A stretch of 64,000 nt of DNA from Haliclystus octoradiatus (GCA_916610825.1 OU744450.1:23249338-23313337); one strand, 5' to 3'; shown: positions 9,562 to 21,126, counted from the first letter of the stretch. Numbers and translations are program-made. The notes: generated by a model from the sequence alone, not told the origin.

Positions 9562-12500
9562 TTAGATAGTTTTAATATTTTGCAAAGGAGGTAATAGTTG
9601 TCGATATTCTTCTTCGTGATCAGCCATATCTTTATTATAGACACTAAGCATTATCTTTCTACATTTAACAGCTAGATCATTTACATCATTATCCGTCAAA
9701 CCAATCGTTGAAACTGGTGGTAAGATCTCAACTCTAATATTTCCTAAAAGAAATACAAAGAAGCAAATGAATACTGCACACAGGCAATTTATCACGTGGT
9801 ATGAATTTTATGAATTGGATGCATACAGTTCGTATTCTTGGTGTTCATTTAAAATGTAAATGGAAGAAAGAACATAGAGCTTGCTGCTTAAAGTCATGTC
9901 ATGATAATTAATCATCAATCCATGTTTGATTGTCCAATCGCAGCCAACGTAAGTCATTCTCTATCATTATAATAGAATATATTGCATATTCCAACATGCA
10001 CACACTTTATGCAGCGATTAGGTCTTTACCTAAACCAAATGATCCAGGCAATTTATCACATGGTACGAATTTTATGAATTGGATGTATACAGTTCGAATT
10101 CTTGGTGTTCATTTAAATGTAAGGGACTGCTCATTATTTATGACAGGGGTTGGGACCGAAGAGCTCCAATTTTTCCACTATATATTCCTTTTACCCAACC
10201 AAAAAGAAAGTCAATTTTTTTTTACCCAACCCTATGTAATATCTCGAGGTGCATTGTTTTTTGAAACTCCTTGCACAAGGATATGGAAGTTCTTGTTTCA
10301 AGCTAGCAGCCAAAATTGCTGGTTTAGATGAAAAGTAGAGGTAAAAATGCTTCACTTCCTTCCATTTGGTATTTCAAATGGAATTGGTGGAATCATTACA
10401 TCATTTTTTTTGTTTACCCAACCTTTATTGACAATAATGTATTATTTACCCAACCCCAATCTCTTCAGCCCCAACCCCGGTCATAAATAATGAGCGGTGT
10501 CTGAATGGAAGAAAGAACATAGAGCTTGCTGCTTAAAGTCATGTCATGATAATTAATCATCAATCCATCATGTATATCAATGAATGAAAAATGGAACGTT
10601 TAATTGGTCAGAACTTTGTCCACAGGGACTACAAAAAGATATTTATTATAATATGCGAAACATGCAGTGCCCAGCAAAAAGTTTAGCCTTCTTTTTTTAA
10701 TTTTTTTTTATGCTTCCCAGGAAGATGAGTTGAACTTCGTTTGGACCAAAGTAGTTGGCCATAGCTACACTTGAGTCGTGAAAACTATACTGATAGAAAT
10801 TTCCTTCTCATAAGTGAAGTCCATCGCAGTATTTGAACATGTGTGAACCGACGAGGAATCGAACCCCGTTCTCCCGCACATAGTGCGGACACTGCCACTG
10901 AGCTACCAGTTTAGCCTTATAGAATCTTTGAACGTTTTCAATATTTTCTTCTGGATTTTTGTTGAGGTTTTGTTGGTCGATAAACCGGAAAATTATAAAT
11001 TTTCTTCAGAAATTTTTCTAACCTTCTGGGATCTATAGGATCCCCACTTTTGTCAGACCCGGCTGCGAACAAATTTTCCGGATTCAACTAGTGCATGCAC
11101 ATCGTTTAGTTATTGATTTAGAATAAACACAAAGATGAGGCAAAAGCCTTTTCCGTTACTCGGAGTTTCACGCGTTTACTTTGCGTTCATCAGACGGTTT
11201 ACTGATGAACGCAAAGTAAACGCGTGAAACTCCGAGTAACGGAAAAGGCTTTTGCCTCATCTTTGTGTTTATTCTATATTATGCTTTGTCTTAACAAACA
11301 TTGCGCACTCTCACATACATGTGTTCACCTCATATTATATTATATCATTATAGTTACTGATTTATAAAGTTGTTAGACTTTTGTTATGTGAATAGCATAG
11401 TTGAAGGCTGGGTGCCTTTTCCAGACTATTTTGAAATCTTTTACGTTACCAATTAAGAAGATTTTCAAAATTTTAAATATTTTTCTTTGTTTGATAGTAA
11501 AAATATGAATTTTTAATATTTTCTTTGTTTTGATAGTAAAAAAATGAATTTTTAGGATCAGAATTCTCGACTGCTGTAAAATTTTACCGTCTTCCCTGAT
11601 TTCTGAGAACGGTATATACCATGCACCGTCCAACAAGTATCCATCCCGGGACGAAATATCAGGCTACAAACATGAGTGATGTAATGATTAATTAGTTATA
11701 CCTGAGGTAAACTTCCATCTGAGACTGTCATAAATATTTCTGTAATTTGATACAACTACTGGTAGGACGGGAATCTGGATAAAAACAATACATACAGTGA
11801 AACCCCGTTAATATCACGACCGCGGTGCAAGCAAGAATCGTGATATTAAGCGGATCGTGATATTAAGCGGATTGACCACAGGGAGTACAAATAGTTCATG
11901 AAACAATAGAGGACAAAAGAAACAAGAAACATAGAAATGGCGAACGCAGAAATAATAATCCGAAGTTCTGAGGCGGGATATAGATATATATTATTGTAGC
12001 AGATTAATTGTACATGATTAAATTTATTTCAATAATGTATCCATCTGTGCCTCCCCCGCAAGAGATTTGAGGTGATCCATGTCAAAAGAGGCAAACATAA
12101 AAAGTTATCCCCATCACTCATGGTTTCTCACAATAGTGCTCTTCAGACGGTTTTGTTATATGGTATATCTCGATAACATGATATATATTATATGCCAAGA
12201 TAACCGCCTGATAAGCGTTATCGTTCAAACTGCTGTGTAACGGAGAAAACGTCTTATCTTTGACTCTTAATTCCTATACTGCTCAGCTATATACCTGCAT
12301 CGAGCATTCGACTGATGTTTTGATATTATGTGCTTACAGGTACAGTACAGGGTTATTGGGGTTGATAAGCATTTTAAATTTAAATATTTAAGATTGGTCA
12401 CAAAATTTCGCAGCTACAGTTGAGAGTTGATTGGGACCTATTAATGGAAAAATGCATGAATTTGATCATAATTTCAATACTTTTTGAGTTGTGAGTGTAA

Positions 12501-15500
12501 ATCTATAAGGAGGCTCATTATTTTCACAGTTGCTAAAATGTTTACTCCAAACTGTACTACATTACTCTGTTACTATCGATCAGGTTTATGAGACACATTC
12601 GTGGCAATAATGGAAACGTCGGAGGAGGAGCGACACCCCCAATAAGGAAAAACTTGGGCAATAGGGCTCTTTCACCGACTTATAAATAGATTCGCGCAAA
12701 GCTTTATGGGATAGCACAACGTACAACACTTCGATATCATTTCTGAGTTAGCTGCGTTTTGACCGCGTTCGTTGATGTTTATTGCCCAAGTTAAAAACTA
12801 ATTTACTCGATATGCAATCCACAGAACGTGATAAACCAAAAACGAAAGGTACCACGAAGCATTACTGTTGGGGTACCTGTAAATCAGATTCCTGAAGTCC
12901 GGAGAAATAAGCCGTATGAACGTTTTGTATTCGCTTCACAAATCTTGGCAAAAAGTGTGAATTGGTAGAAAACAGCAAAACAATAACAACAACTAAATCT
13001 AAAAATGTATACCAGTTTTACTAGAAATAAAATAAGGACTTGTAGCAAGTAATACACATGAACACACATATTCAAAACTACCAAGAAGACACGTAGAAAT
13101 TCCTTTCAATTATTTTATAAATAGTATTTTAACTACAAATGAGTATTAGCAACATATCATTCGGTCGGCTTATAGTCGATATTCTCGTCGCTATCAAATG
13201 ACAACTTTTAAACATAATACATTTCAATTAATAATGATGAAATATATAACCAGTAAATACAGTCGATAATCTCTTAATAAATAGTTATATATTGTAAATC
13301 AATTATAAACAGACCCAAGTAAATAGCAATCATCGTAACCACATAATAATCTGAAATACACCATAGTGACATCTTGAGGCTACATAGTTGATCTCTCCTG
13401 AAAATTGATAATTTGAAACACTAAATAACACTAACTGAGAATAATACACATGAAAATAGCCCCGGAATGTCCTAATGGGGATGACAAGAGTGGATAAACA
13501 CTGATGATAAATAGGATAGGTAGCCTACGTTACTACGTAGTTCTGATTTAGCCTAAACAACATCTGCGTATTTGCAATACAAGAGGATGAACACCGATCC
13601 ACTTGCCTTACTTAAAACAATATTCACTTTTAACAAAAATTCTTTTTCCATGGAATTTATGTTAAACATAAGCCCTCAAAAGTAATTTGCTAGATCGATA
13701 TAACAATATCATAAATGTTTCAACAAAACGACGTGCTACAAAATGTATGCTGTAGGCCTACCTTTCTTCAAGGGTTTGGCTGGTAACATGTAGTATATGG
13801 ATCCTCACACACATCTTCTTCTTCTTCACTGTTGTTATATTGATAAAACACATTTTCTGACGATGACTCCACAATGTAATGATAAATATGACCATAATTA
13901 AAGCAAGAATAGCAAGAAGCCAAGTCTCTTGACAGAAATTCACGCCAGTCTGTTGTTGGTATTTGCAACAGACCAACACTAAAACTATCACAAGATAATG
14001 CTGAAGTTGAAAGGGAAATATATTTAAATCCATACTAAATATCCACTATCAATCTTTGGGTCAACTGGTTTTGCAACAGATAAACATGCCTTCGACCCTT
14101 CGACACAACAGAAAAGATTTCAATCCAGTTGTAAAATGTTTTCACCATGACATTTTTCAAGCCAACGTTTTACTTGAACAAATCAACAATTTGAAGGAAT
14201 ATGAGGTAAAACAGCACCAGGCACCTTTACTCTATCTAGAACAATCATAGGATGGTCAAGATCCATAGTGAATCTGATAGCAGCAAGTAAAACAGCTAAA
14301 ATAAATGATGTTGTGAGATAAAATTCAGCCGCGGCTCAACAAATTCGACAACGCAATAAAATGCAATGTACGTTGAGGTATCCCACAATGCTTTTCGCGA
14401 AAAATGTGTGACGTAGGCGTGAAAGAGCCCTATTATGAGACGTAAGATCGTAAGATTGCTAAATCCTGTCATTTTGAAGGTATTGAAGTACTGAAGCGTC
14501 CAATTGAGCATATATGTCACGCCTATTTTTCGGGCAAAACTAGAAATACCTCCAAAGACATGACAGATATACTATAGTTACAACAGAGACACACAGGTGG
14601 CCATTAAACCTTCATGAACAGGGCTCAATGATGAATTAGGAATAATGACATACCTGGCATTTAATGGCTAAATGAAAGGCACCTTTCTTGAATTCTTGGA
14701 TTGTATCTAATTGATATCTTGAACCCTCAGGAAATATAATCATCGACGACTGAATAATATAACAACATAAAGTCTTAATACCGGTTATTCAATGCAGATA
14801 CTAATGTGATATTGATAAAAACATGGAGATGAAGCTGGAAAATACATCAACAAGAATAGACGAATAGATCCGCGGAGTTGACAGGATGGGTCGGTCGGCC
14901 AGAGTTACTTATAGAGTTGCACAACTTAAACACTGTGCTATTACAACTTATTTACATTACAATATTGATATACTTCCTGTAAACATAATCGTGTCATTTA
15001 TAGTTTTAGTTTAGATTCTAATATACTGTTCTGTGATCAACAACGTTTATTCTCTCGTCTCAAGTTCTAGCTTATTCACATAATACTACATGGCGCTGCG
15101 ATTATTCGAACTTTGGGATTGTTATTGTTGATTTGTTATTTATACCTTCGTCTTCGTTTGGTATATTTATTGGTTCATATTTTTCATTCATCTTACTGTT
15201 CGTGTTGTTTACATTATGCCAATGGAGACACGTCAGAATGAAAAAGCTTCCACAAGCACTGCTGGTGATGAAGAATTCTCTGATAATTCTGATTCTCACG
15301 ATCCAATAATACCTTTGGCATCTTCTATTAATCTACCTTCAGGAGATATTCCGCCATGGTTTAACGCCATTTTACAGCAACAACAACAAGCTTTTACCGC
15401 CGCTCTGCAATCCGTCGCTAAAGCAACTTCAAACCACAGAAATAACGAATCTCACTCGGGTTCAGCCAAAAGAATGGACATACCAACATTAAAAAGTCCT

Positions 15501-18500
15501 TCGAAGATAACTATTGCCGATTTTCGTGATTGGGAAGAACGATTTTCAGGTTACGCTGCTGCGACACGTTTGTCAACAGACTGCAATCTCGCTGCTCGAA
15601 GAGGCATACTAAGATCTGCAATTCACGACGATTGGTCAAAGTTGTGGACAGCCAAAGTAATCTTGGTCAACGATATCGATGATACAGACGCAATAATAGA
15701 CAAATTTAGTCATTATCTTCGAGATAAACGAAATCCACTGCTTGATCGAAAAGAATTTCACAACAGGGACCAACTTCCTGATGAGACGATAGATCAATAC
15801 TACGCCGTTCTACGCACGCTTGATGAAAGCTGTGGGTTTTCCCCTGAGTTAACATGCGAAACATGTCACGCAGACACAGGAATATCACAAAACATGCGGG
15901 ACGAAAGACTGCGGGACCGTCTAATATGTGGCCTCCGCGATGTTGACACGCAACAAAAAGTCCTGGCAGAAAAATTTTCTACGCTTACATTAAAGAAAAC
16001 ATTAGACATTTGTACATCTCACGAGGCAAGTAAGACAACACAAGACAAGTTAGCAACCTCTTCAACAATTAATGTCTCAGCAATCAAAAGCAAGAAGCCT
16101 TACAAGAAATCAGAAAAACCAAATACTAACCATGTATATCTTAATGCATTGTCAAATACAACTGATACAATCAAGCTACTAACTACACATGAACATGGAC
16201 CCTCATACCTTCATTGGCTACCTGACACTGGTGCTGCATGTGACGTCCTAAGTGTTCAACATTTAAAGGCATTAAACTGTGACCTTTTATTAAAGTTGAA
16301 GCCAGCTACTGATCAACTATTTACAGCTAATTCAACACCTCTATCAACACTTGGTCGCTGTTCTCTGACAATCAAACTTAACAACAATCAATACACTGCT
16401 GACATTCATGTGGTGGACGCTGTCAATGCACCATTACTAAGCAAAAAAGGATGCATTGCGTTGGGTCTTATTCCTGAAAACTGGCCAGACTTATCAGCAG
16501 CTACTCCTGTCAACACTGTGTCTCTATTGGCAAGCACTGACCAAGAAGCTCATCACATCAATCTACCAACACAGCAATCTTCCAACGATGACGCCACACA
16601 ACTTATAAAGGAATTCTCTTCTGTTTTCACTGACACAGGACCACTACGGAAAATGGATGGCCCTGCAATGAAGATAGAGCTGACCGAAGACGCCACACCT
16701 ACTCGCCAATACAAAGCGTATAATATACCGTTTAAGTGGCAGAAATTGGTACAAGCACAACTAGATTCGATGATCACAAAGGACATCATAGAAAAAGTTC
16801 CTTTGAACGAATCACCACAATGGATTCACCCTATGGTTGTCGTTCCAAAGAAGAACTCTACAGAGCCAAGAATCACAGTTGATCTCACATCACTAAATCG
16901 GTTTGTCAAAAGACCTGGTTATCCATCACGCACACCACGAGATCTGATCGCCAACATCCCGCCTGGAATGAAATACTTCACTACCTTGGACGCCCGTCAT
17001 GGCTACTGGCAAGTACCTCTGGCTACTGAATCAAGACCGCTCACTACATTCATCACACCCTGGGGCTGTTACCGCTTTAGAAGGAATGTCATGGGTCTTA
17101 TCAGCGCTGGCGATGAGCACAACCGACGTGGAGATGAAGCATTGGCTGGCATTGACAACCTACAGAAAGTGGTGGAAGACGTCATCATCTACGACAAAGA
17201 CTATGACACACACATCAAACGAGTCAAAGACGTCTTAAAGAGATGCTCTGATAATGGTATCACCTTGAATAAAAAGAAATTTCATTTTGCTCAATCATCT
17301 GCTGAATGGTGTGGGTATGTTATTACTTCAACTGGTTACACGTTAAATCCTCGCCTGGTTACTGCATTGACAGAATTTCCACAACCAACATCATTGACGC
17401 AACTACGCTCTTTCCTTGGTCTGGTACAACAGTTTGAATCATTTTCATCTGAAATTTCACAACTGGCAACACCACTACGAGCTCTACTGTCACCTTCAAC
17501 ATCTTTCTATTGGAATCAACTCCACCAAGATGCATTCAAAGGCCTCATCAATGAACTAACTAGTCCACGCATCCTTGCTCATTTCAATCCACAAGCTCAA
17601 CTCCGACTTGAAACAGATGCTGCACAATCTAAAGGACTTGGCTATGCTCTATGGTCCGAACAAGATGACAAAACTTGGCGCCTCCTACAATGTGGTTCAC
17701 GCTTTGTCACTGATGCAGAGTCCCGCTACTCTGCTACTGAAATTGAATTGGCCGCAGTCGTTTGGGCAACCCAGAAGTGCAAAATGTTTTTACATGGGTC
17801 ATCATTTAACCTAATTGTCGACCACAAGCCACTAATATCCATCCTCAATGACAAGCGTCTGCACCAAATTCCAAGTGCAAGAATCATTCGCCTCAAAGAA
17901 AAGTTATCATCATTTTCATTCACTGCTATCTGGCGTGCTGGTACAAGTCACACCGTCGTCGATTGCTTCTCACGACATCCAGTTGATCAACCAAGTCCAG
18001 ACGATGTCAACATTGATACAGATGCTGATTCAAGCTTCCAAGTAAATCACATCCAAACTCGTCTTCAATCAACTGATGCTACCAACTTTCCACCAGACGC
18101 AACTCTCAACAAAGTCAAATCTGCAGGTGAAAATGACGCAGTACATCTCAAGCTAGCTGACCTGATCATTAATGGCTTCCCACAACAGAAGGAAAAACTG
18201 GACATCAGCATTCACCCCTATTGGTCACTACGTCACGATCTGTCACTCTTGGAATCATCAATCATCCTCTACCAAGATCGCATTCTTATCCCAAAATCTC
18301 TTCGATCGACTATGCTGAATGAACTCCACACATCTCATCTTGGTCTAACTCGAACTCTTGCACGAGCTCGACAATGTATTTTTTGGCCAAATATGACCAA
18401 CGAAGTCACAAATCGAATTCGGTCATGCGAAGAATGTGCCCAAAGACTGTCATCCAACTCACATGAGCCACTTATTCAAGACACACCACCAACTCGTCCT

Positions 18501-20939
18501 GGTGAAGCGATTGCAACAGACATTTTCTCACACCATGGCCACGAATTCCTTGTCATCACCGATAAGTACTCTGGTTGGCCTCACGTTGTACACTGTGGCA
18601 AGAGCACCGATACAGACACCGTCGTCGATATTCTATCCAGCTGGTTCTGTAGCATGGGTGTCCCTATTCGCTTAACGTCTGATGGTGGACCGCAGTTTTC
18701 AAGTCATGCATTTTCAGCATTCTGCAAAGATTGGGGCATAATTCACGACCCGTCGTCACCATACCATCATCAAGCCAACGGACATGCAGAAGCTGCTGTC
18801 AAAGCTATGGAAAATATTGTCGCCAAAGTAACAACAAATGGACACCTCAACACAGAAGCCTTCTACAAAGCTCTATTGGAATACCGTAATACACCAAGAA
18901 GTGATGGTATCAGTCCAGCCCAGCGTTTATTTGGCAAACCTCTTCGGTCACGAATCCCAATTCATCCATCGCAATTCACTGATGACATCAAGCAACTAAT
19001 TATTATTGCAGACAAGAAAGCAAGCACGCTAAAAGAAAAAGCAAAACAACAACATGACCTTCATGCTCGCCGCCTTGATCCATTCATTCCTGGTGATATT
19101 GTCCGCATCCAAAATCAGAATACCAAACATTGGGATCGCATTGGAGAAATTGTCTCTATTGATCCTCGAGGACGCAGCTATCGCCTAAAAACCGAATCTG
19201 GTCGACTCTACTGGCGCAACCGCCGTCAACTCCGCCGGTACTATGGTCCATCAACATCAACTACAGCTGCTGCTTCAACCACCCCAGAGGAGGAAGAACC
19301 ATCAACAAATACATCTAGTGCATCATTACATTCACCACCTAGACGCAGCACTAGAAAGAAAAACAAAACTAATAAACTAAATTTATAATCAATATTCATT
19401 ACATGTATATTTCTATAATCTCCCAGAAAGGGCATGTGCTATTACAACTTATTTACATTACAATATTGATATACTTCCTGTAAACATAATCGTGTCATTT
19501 ATAGTTTTAGTTTAGATTCTAATATACTGTTCTGTGATCAACAACGTTTATTCTCTCGTCTCAAGTTCTAGCTTATTCACATAATACTACAAACACCAAC
19601 AAATACATCTGTATATTTTCATTGTTATCGCCATTGTTTGTATACTTGTTTGCTTTTCATTCACTTTCTAGAAATTTAATATTAGTACATTTTTGTAGAA
19701 ATTTGAAAATCTAACAAGAGCATATTTTTACCATCAGAAGTAATAGACTGATAAAGTTCTACACGGTCGAAAAGTAGACCGTAAAATGGCACGGACTCAG
19801 ATTATTATTATTTGGAGGTTGACGTGCAGGGCCCATTCTACAAACCTTTCGACTTTTTACTCTCTCGGTTGCTTTATTCATTATCTCAAGGGCGTGTTTT
19901 GTTTTGCCTCTTGGTATAAACGTGCTTCCATACAGCCATGACGCTATACCAAAAACAGGAACGTAAAGAAGAGAGCTTTTCATCAAAACACTTGTTCTTG
20001 GATGGACAAACTATAATATAAAATGTGGATTTGCATCATTTGGTAAAATAATTAACATATCCAGGCAATTTGACCTCCATTATATGACCCCTATAATCCT
20101 CTTTGGAGTTACTTGTCAGTTTCTGCCGTATAGAGAAAAACAAGATATAATTCTATTGAATATATAGTAATAGAATTATCCCACCTCAGCCACAACGAAA
20201 TCTCCCAATTCCGAAGAGACTTATTATTTTTGATCACAGTAAAGCAGTTTACAGGAATCATGGTTTAAAATTGAGTTTATTTTATAGTCTAAAATAATTG
20301 ACTTCGACATTTATTTCTTGAACCATTCAACAGTTGAAATCCACTATATAGTCGATAAAAGTGCTTTTGACTCGGACATTTCAAATTTTCTGAAAACTTT
20401 TCAAATCCACTATATGCACCAACTTTGGACAAATTTGAAAATTAATTTTACAAGTTTCTGAAATTAAAAAAATTTATAACGTTATCAAAATCAATTGGAG
20501 TTTTCTTGAATTTACTTGGAAACTTAAGCTATTACAGTAAATCAGTATATGAGCTGGAAACAAGAAATCGCCTCAGTAAAGTTATACGTTGGGCCTATAT
20601 GAAATGTGTGTATGTTGGAATATGCAATATATTCTATTATAATGATAAAGAATGACTTACGTTGGTTGCGATTGGACAATCAAACATGGATTGATGATTA
20701 ATTATCATAACATGACTTTCACCAGCAAGCTCTATGTTCTTTCTTCCATTTACATTTAAATGAACACCAAGAATACGAACTGTATGCATCCAATTCATAA
20801 ATTTCATACCATGTGATAAATTGCCTGGATCATTTGGTTTAGGTAAAGACCTAATCGCTGCATAAAGTGCTGCTAAACCGATACATAGAGTCATTAATGG
20901 GACTTTGATTACAAAAACAACATAATTTGTTACACCCAT
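9562..20939 (-). CDS. AGPAT: 1-acyl-sn-glycerol-3-phosphate acyltransferase, copy A
   Basis: Converts lysophosphatidic acid and acyl-CoA to phosphatidic acid, an ER-membrane step of glycerolipid synthesis. Exons (minus): 20661-20939, 19846-20010, 14654-14749, 11702-11774, 9562-9743. All junctions are GT/AG and the lengths give one frame of 264 residues. Acyltransferase motifs appear in order: NHQSMFD (HX4D catalytic block I, exon 1), GSTFIPRG (block II, exon 2), FPEGSR (block III, exon 3), IPVLPVV (block IV, exon 4). Exon 1 has a hydrophobic segment before block I. Vertebrate AGPAT1/2 have about 20 more N-terminal residues, so an unseen upstream exon is possible. A pyrimidine-rich AG lies just before the ATG at 20939. 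Intron 2 hosts the Gypsy element, intron 3 a TIR element, and intron 4 inverted copies of exon 1. Confidence 0.88.
9781..9996 (+). pseudogene. Inverted partial copy of AGPAT exon 1 (fragment 1)
   Basis: Plus-strand sequence matching the end of AGPAT-A exon 1 and the start of its intron, including the donor AACGTAAGT. It matches in reverse the sequence around 20600-20830. It has small indels that break the frame. It lies inside intron 4 of the same gene, in antisense orientation. Confidence 0.85.
9997..10568 (+). pseudogene. Second inverted AGPAT exon-1 copy, split by a MITE
   Basis: 9997-10121 encodes, in the plus direction, an exon-1 stretch with SLPKPNDPGNLSHG as in AGPAT A. The copy resumes at 10504-10568 (block I region, degraded) after the MITE at 10123-10503. 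It is not a functional exon. Confidence 0.82.
10123..10503. mobile_element. MITE with about 40-bp inverted ends
   Basis: Ends contain GCTCATTATTTATGAC followed by GGGGTTGGG in inverted orientation. The element splits an AGPAT exon-1 copy, so its limits are well defined. No open frame of note. The target duplication is unclear (at most 1-2 bases) and the superfamily is not assigned. Confidence 0.75.
10690..10915 (-). mobile_element. tRNA-derived SINE-like element
   Basis: On the minus strand it starts with a tRNA-like head holding an A box (TAGCTCAGTGG) and a B box (GGTTCGATTCC), followed by about 150 bp of body and an A-rich tail (plus-strand T runs at 10690-10710). The acceptor stem does not pair, so it is not a working tRNA gene. 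Confidence 0.6.
11110..11330. mobile_element. Palindromic hammerhead-ribozyme element, copy 2
   Basis: Near-perfect inverted arms 11122-11197 and 11201-11275, edged by ATTCTATATTATGCTTTGTC and a GCGCACTCTCACATAC tail. A close relative with a collapsed centre is at 61660-61800. It lies in AGPAT-A intron 4. Confidence 0.75.
11153..11197 (-). ncRNA. Hammerhead ribozyme motif, complete core
   Basis: On the minus strand: stem I CCGU/ACGG; CUGAUGA; stem II ACGC/GCGU with a 9-base loop; GAA; stem III ACU/AGU with loop CCG; cleavage triplet GUA. Every pair is Watson-Crick. Stems I and II differ from copies 1 and 4 but stay paired. The mirror arm at 11202-11242 keeps the core but lacks the 5' strand of stem I. 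Confidence 0.78.
11775..12060. other. AGPAT-A intron 3, 5' part
   Basis: Non-coding. At 11794-11880 there is a decayed repeat with the ACAGTGAAACC-type end and two tandem copies of a CGTGATATTAAGCGGAT block, resembling pogo-like MITE remains. Confidence 0.4.
12060..12320. mobile_element. Decayed hammerhead-palindrome element
   Basis: The layout follows the family: a degenerate hammerhead on the minus strand at 12111-12150 (stem I CCGU/AUGG, core CUGAAGA, GAA, but G at the cleavage position), a decayed mirror half around 12205-12240, then TTTGACTC and a GCTCAG...CATCGAGCA tail. The arms no longer pair well, so this is an old copy. Confidence 0.5.
12664..14430. mobile_element. Non-autonomous TIR element, about 1.8 kb, TA target site
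   Basis: The ends are imperfect inverted repeats of about 110 bp, beginning GGGCTCTTTCAC and including TTCGCG, TGGGATA and CAACGTACA blocks in the same order. TA flanks both sides (12662-12663 and 14431-14432), as for Tc1/mariner-type elements. No transposase is visible. A 91-residue minus frame at 13758-14033 contains one hydrophobic segment, and an overlapping frame has an acidic EEEEDVCED tail. I cannot call either one a gene. Confidence 0.6.
14934..15090 (+). repeat. 5' LTR of the Gypsy element
   Basis: 157-bp LTR, identical by eye to 19435-19591. Unusually short for a Gypsy LTR. Expected to carry promoter and poly(A) signals. Confidence 0.95.
15216..19388 (+). CDS. Gypsy gag-pol polyprotein
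   Basis: Single frame of 1390 residues. Gag (about 1-320) lacks a CCHC zinc knuckle. The protease has LPDTGAA near 336. Reverse transcriptase spans about 500-680 with LDARHGYWQVPL near 590. Where most families have YxDD, this one has VVEDVIIY near 652, so the first catalytic Asp is replaced by Glu. RNase H follows (ETDAAQ near 799, VDHKPL, DCFSRHP). The integrase has an HHCC zinc domain near 1037-1075, catalytic D (ATDIF, 1100), D (TSDGGPQFSS, 1154) and E (NGHAEAAVK, 1191), and a GPY/F-like C-terminal region near 1290. There is no frameshift between gag and pol. The start at 15216 is the first ATG of the frame after the 5' LTR. Confidence 0.93.
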   Translation: MPMETRQNEKASTSTAGDEEFSDNSDSHDPIIPLASSINLPSGDIPPWFNAILQQQQQAFTAALQSVAKATSNHRNNESHSGSAKRMDIPTLKSPSKITIADFRDWEERFSGYAAATRLSTDCNLAARRGILRSAIHDDWSKLWTAKVILVNDIDDTDAIIDKFSHYLRDKRNPLLDRKEFHNRDQLPDETIDQYYAVLRTLDESCGFSPELTCETCHADTGISQNMRDERLRDRLICGLRDVDTQQKVLAEKFSTLTLKKTLDICTSHEASKTTQDKLATSSTINVSAIKSKKPYKKSEKPNTNHVYLNALSNTTDTIKLLTTHEHGPSYLHWLPDTGAACDVLSVQHLKALNCDLLLKLKPATDQLFTANSTPLSTLGRCSLTIKLNNNQYTADIHVVDAVNAPLLSKKGCIALGLIPENWPDLSAATPVNTVSLLASTDQEAHHINLPTQQSSNDDATQLIKEFSSVFTDTGPLRKMDGPAMKIELTEDATPTRQYKAYNIPFKWQKLVQAQLDSMITKDIIEKVPLNESPQWIHPMVVVPKKNSTEPRITVDLTSLNRFVKRPGYPSRTPRDLIANIPPGMKYFTTLDARHGYWQVPLATESRPLTTFITPWGCYRFRRNVMGLISAGDEHNRRGDEALAGIDNLQKVVEDVIIYDKDYDTHIKRVKDVLKRCSDNGITLNKKKFHFAQSSAEWCGYVITSTGYTLNPRLVTALTEFPQPTSLTQLRSFLGLVQQFESFSSEISQLATPLRALLSPSTSFYWNQLHQDAFKGLINELTSPRILAHFNPQAQLRLETDAAQSKGLGYALWSEQDDKTWRLLQCGSRFVTDAESRYSATEIELAAVVWATQKCKMFLHGSSFNLIVDHKPLISILNDKRLHQIPSARIIRLKEKLSSFSFTAIWRAGTSHTVVDCFSRHPVDQPSPDDVNIDTDADSSFQVNHIQTRLQSTDATNFPPDATLNKVKSAGENDAVHLKLADLIINGFPQQKEKLDISIHPYWSLRHDLSLLESSIILYQDRILIPKSLRSTMLNELHTSHLGLTRTLARARQCIFWPNMTNEVTNRIRSCEECAQRLSSNSHEPLIQDTPPTRPGEAIATDIFSHHGHEFLVITDKYSGWPHVVHCGKSTDTDTVVDILSSWFCSMGVPIRLTSDGGPQFSSHAFSAFCKDWGIIHDPSSPYHHQANGHAEAAVKAMENIVAKVTTNGHLNTEAFYKALLEYRNTPRSDGISPAQRLFGKPLRSRIPIHPSQFTDDIKQLIIIADKKASTLKEKAKQQHDLHARRLDPFIPGDIVRIQNQNTKHWDRIGEIVSIDPRGRSYRLKTESGRLYWRNRRQLRRYYGPSTSTTAAASTTPEEEEPSTNTSSASLHSPPRRSTRKKNKTNKLNL
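19435..19591 (+). repeat. 3' LTR of the Gypsy element
   Basis: 157-bp LTR following the purine tract. Directly followed by the AACAC target duplication. Confidence 0.95.
20011..20660. other. AGPAT-A intron 1
   Basis: 650 bp of AT-rich intron with a few short direct and inverted repeats of the TTTCAAAT type. Nothing else recognised. Confidence 0.5.
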
Positions 20940-21126
20940 CTTCTTCAGAATAAAATAAAAATCTTCAGTGTGTTCCACTTCAAATTACATAATTCCTAGC
21001 TTCTTTATAACAATTTTTCACTCTGTAAATTAAATGTGTAAAATGTGTATAGTGTTATACCAAATTCTTTTGCATAGAGAAGCGGGGTGATTTGTTGGCT
21101 TTATTTCTACCTGAACCAAAAAGTTT

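Larger units (their letters stand above)
14934..19591 (+). mobile_element. Gypsy (Ty3) LTR retrotransposon, intact
   Basis: LTRs 14934-15090 and 19435-19591 are both 157 bp and identical by eye, TG...CA bounded. The target duplication AACAC flanks the element (14929-14933 and 19592-19596). A primer-binding-site-like TGGCGCTGCG abuts the 5' LTR and a purine-rich CCAGAAAGGGCA ends at the 3' LTR. With one open gag-pol frame this looks like a very recent insertion. It sits in AGPAT-A intron 2, same axis but opposite strand to the host gene. Confidence 0.97.

Noticed and set aside
9930..10331. 133-residue plus-strand frame with AGPAT-like residues
   Set aside because: The AGPAT part is an inverted exon-1 fragment and the rest is MITE sequence. 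Not a gene.
10843..10912. tRNA gene on the minus strand
   Set aside because: A and B boxes are present, but the acceptor stem does not pair. It heads a SINE-like element with an A-rich tail.
13758..14033. Single-pass membrane protein frame and an overlapping frame with an acidic tail
   Set aside because: Lies inside a TIR element. The plausible halves are in different frames with no splice signal joining them.
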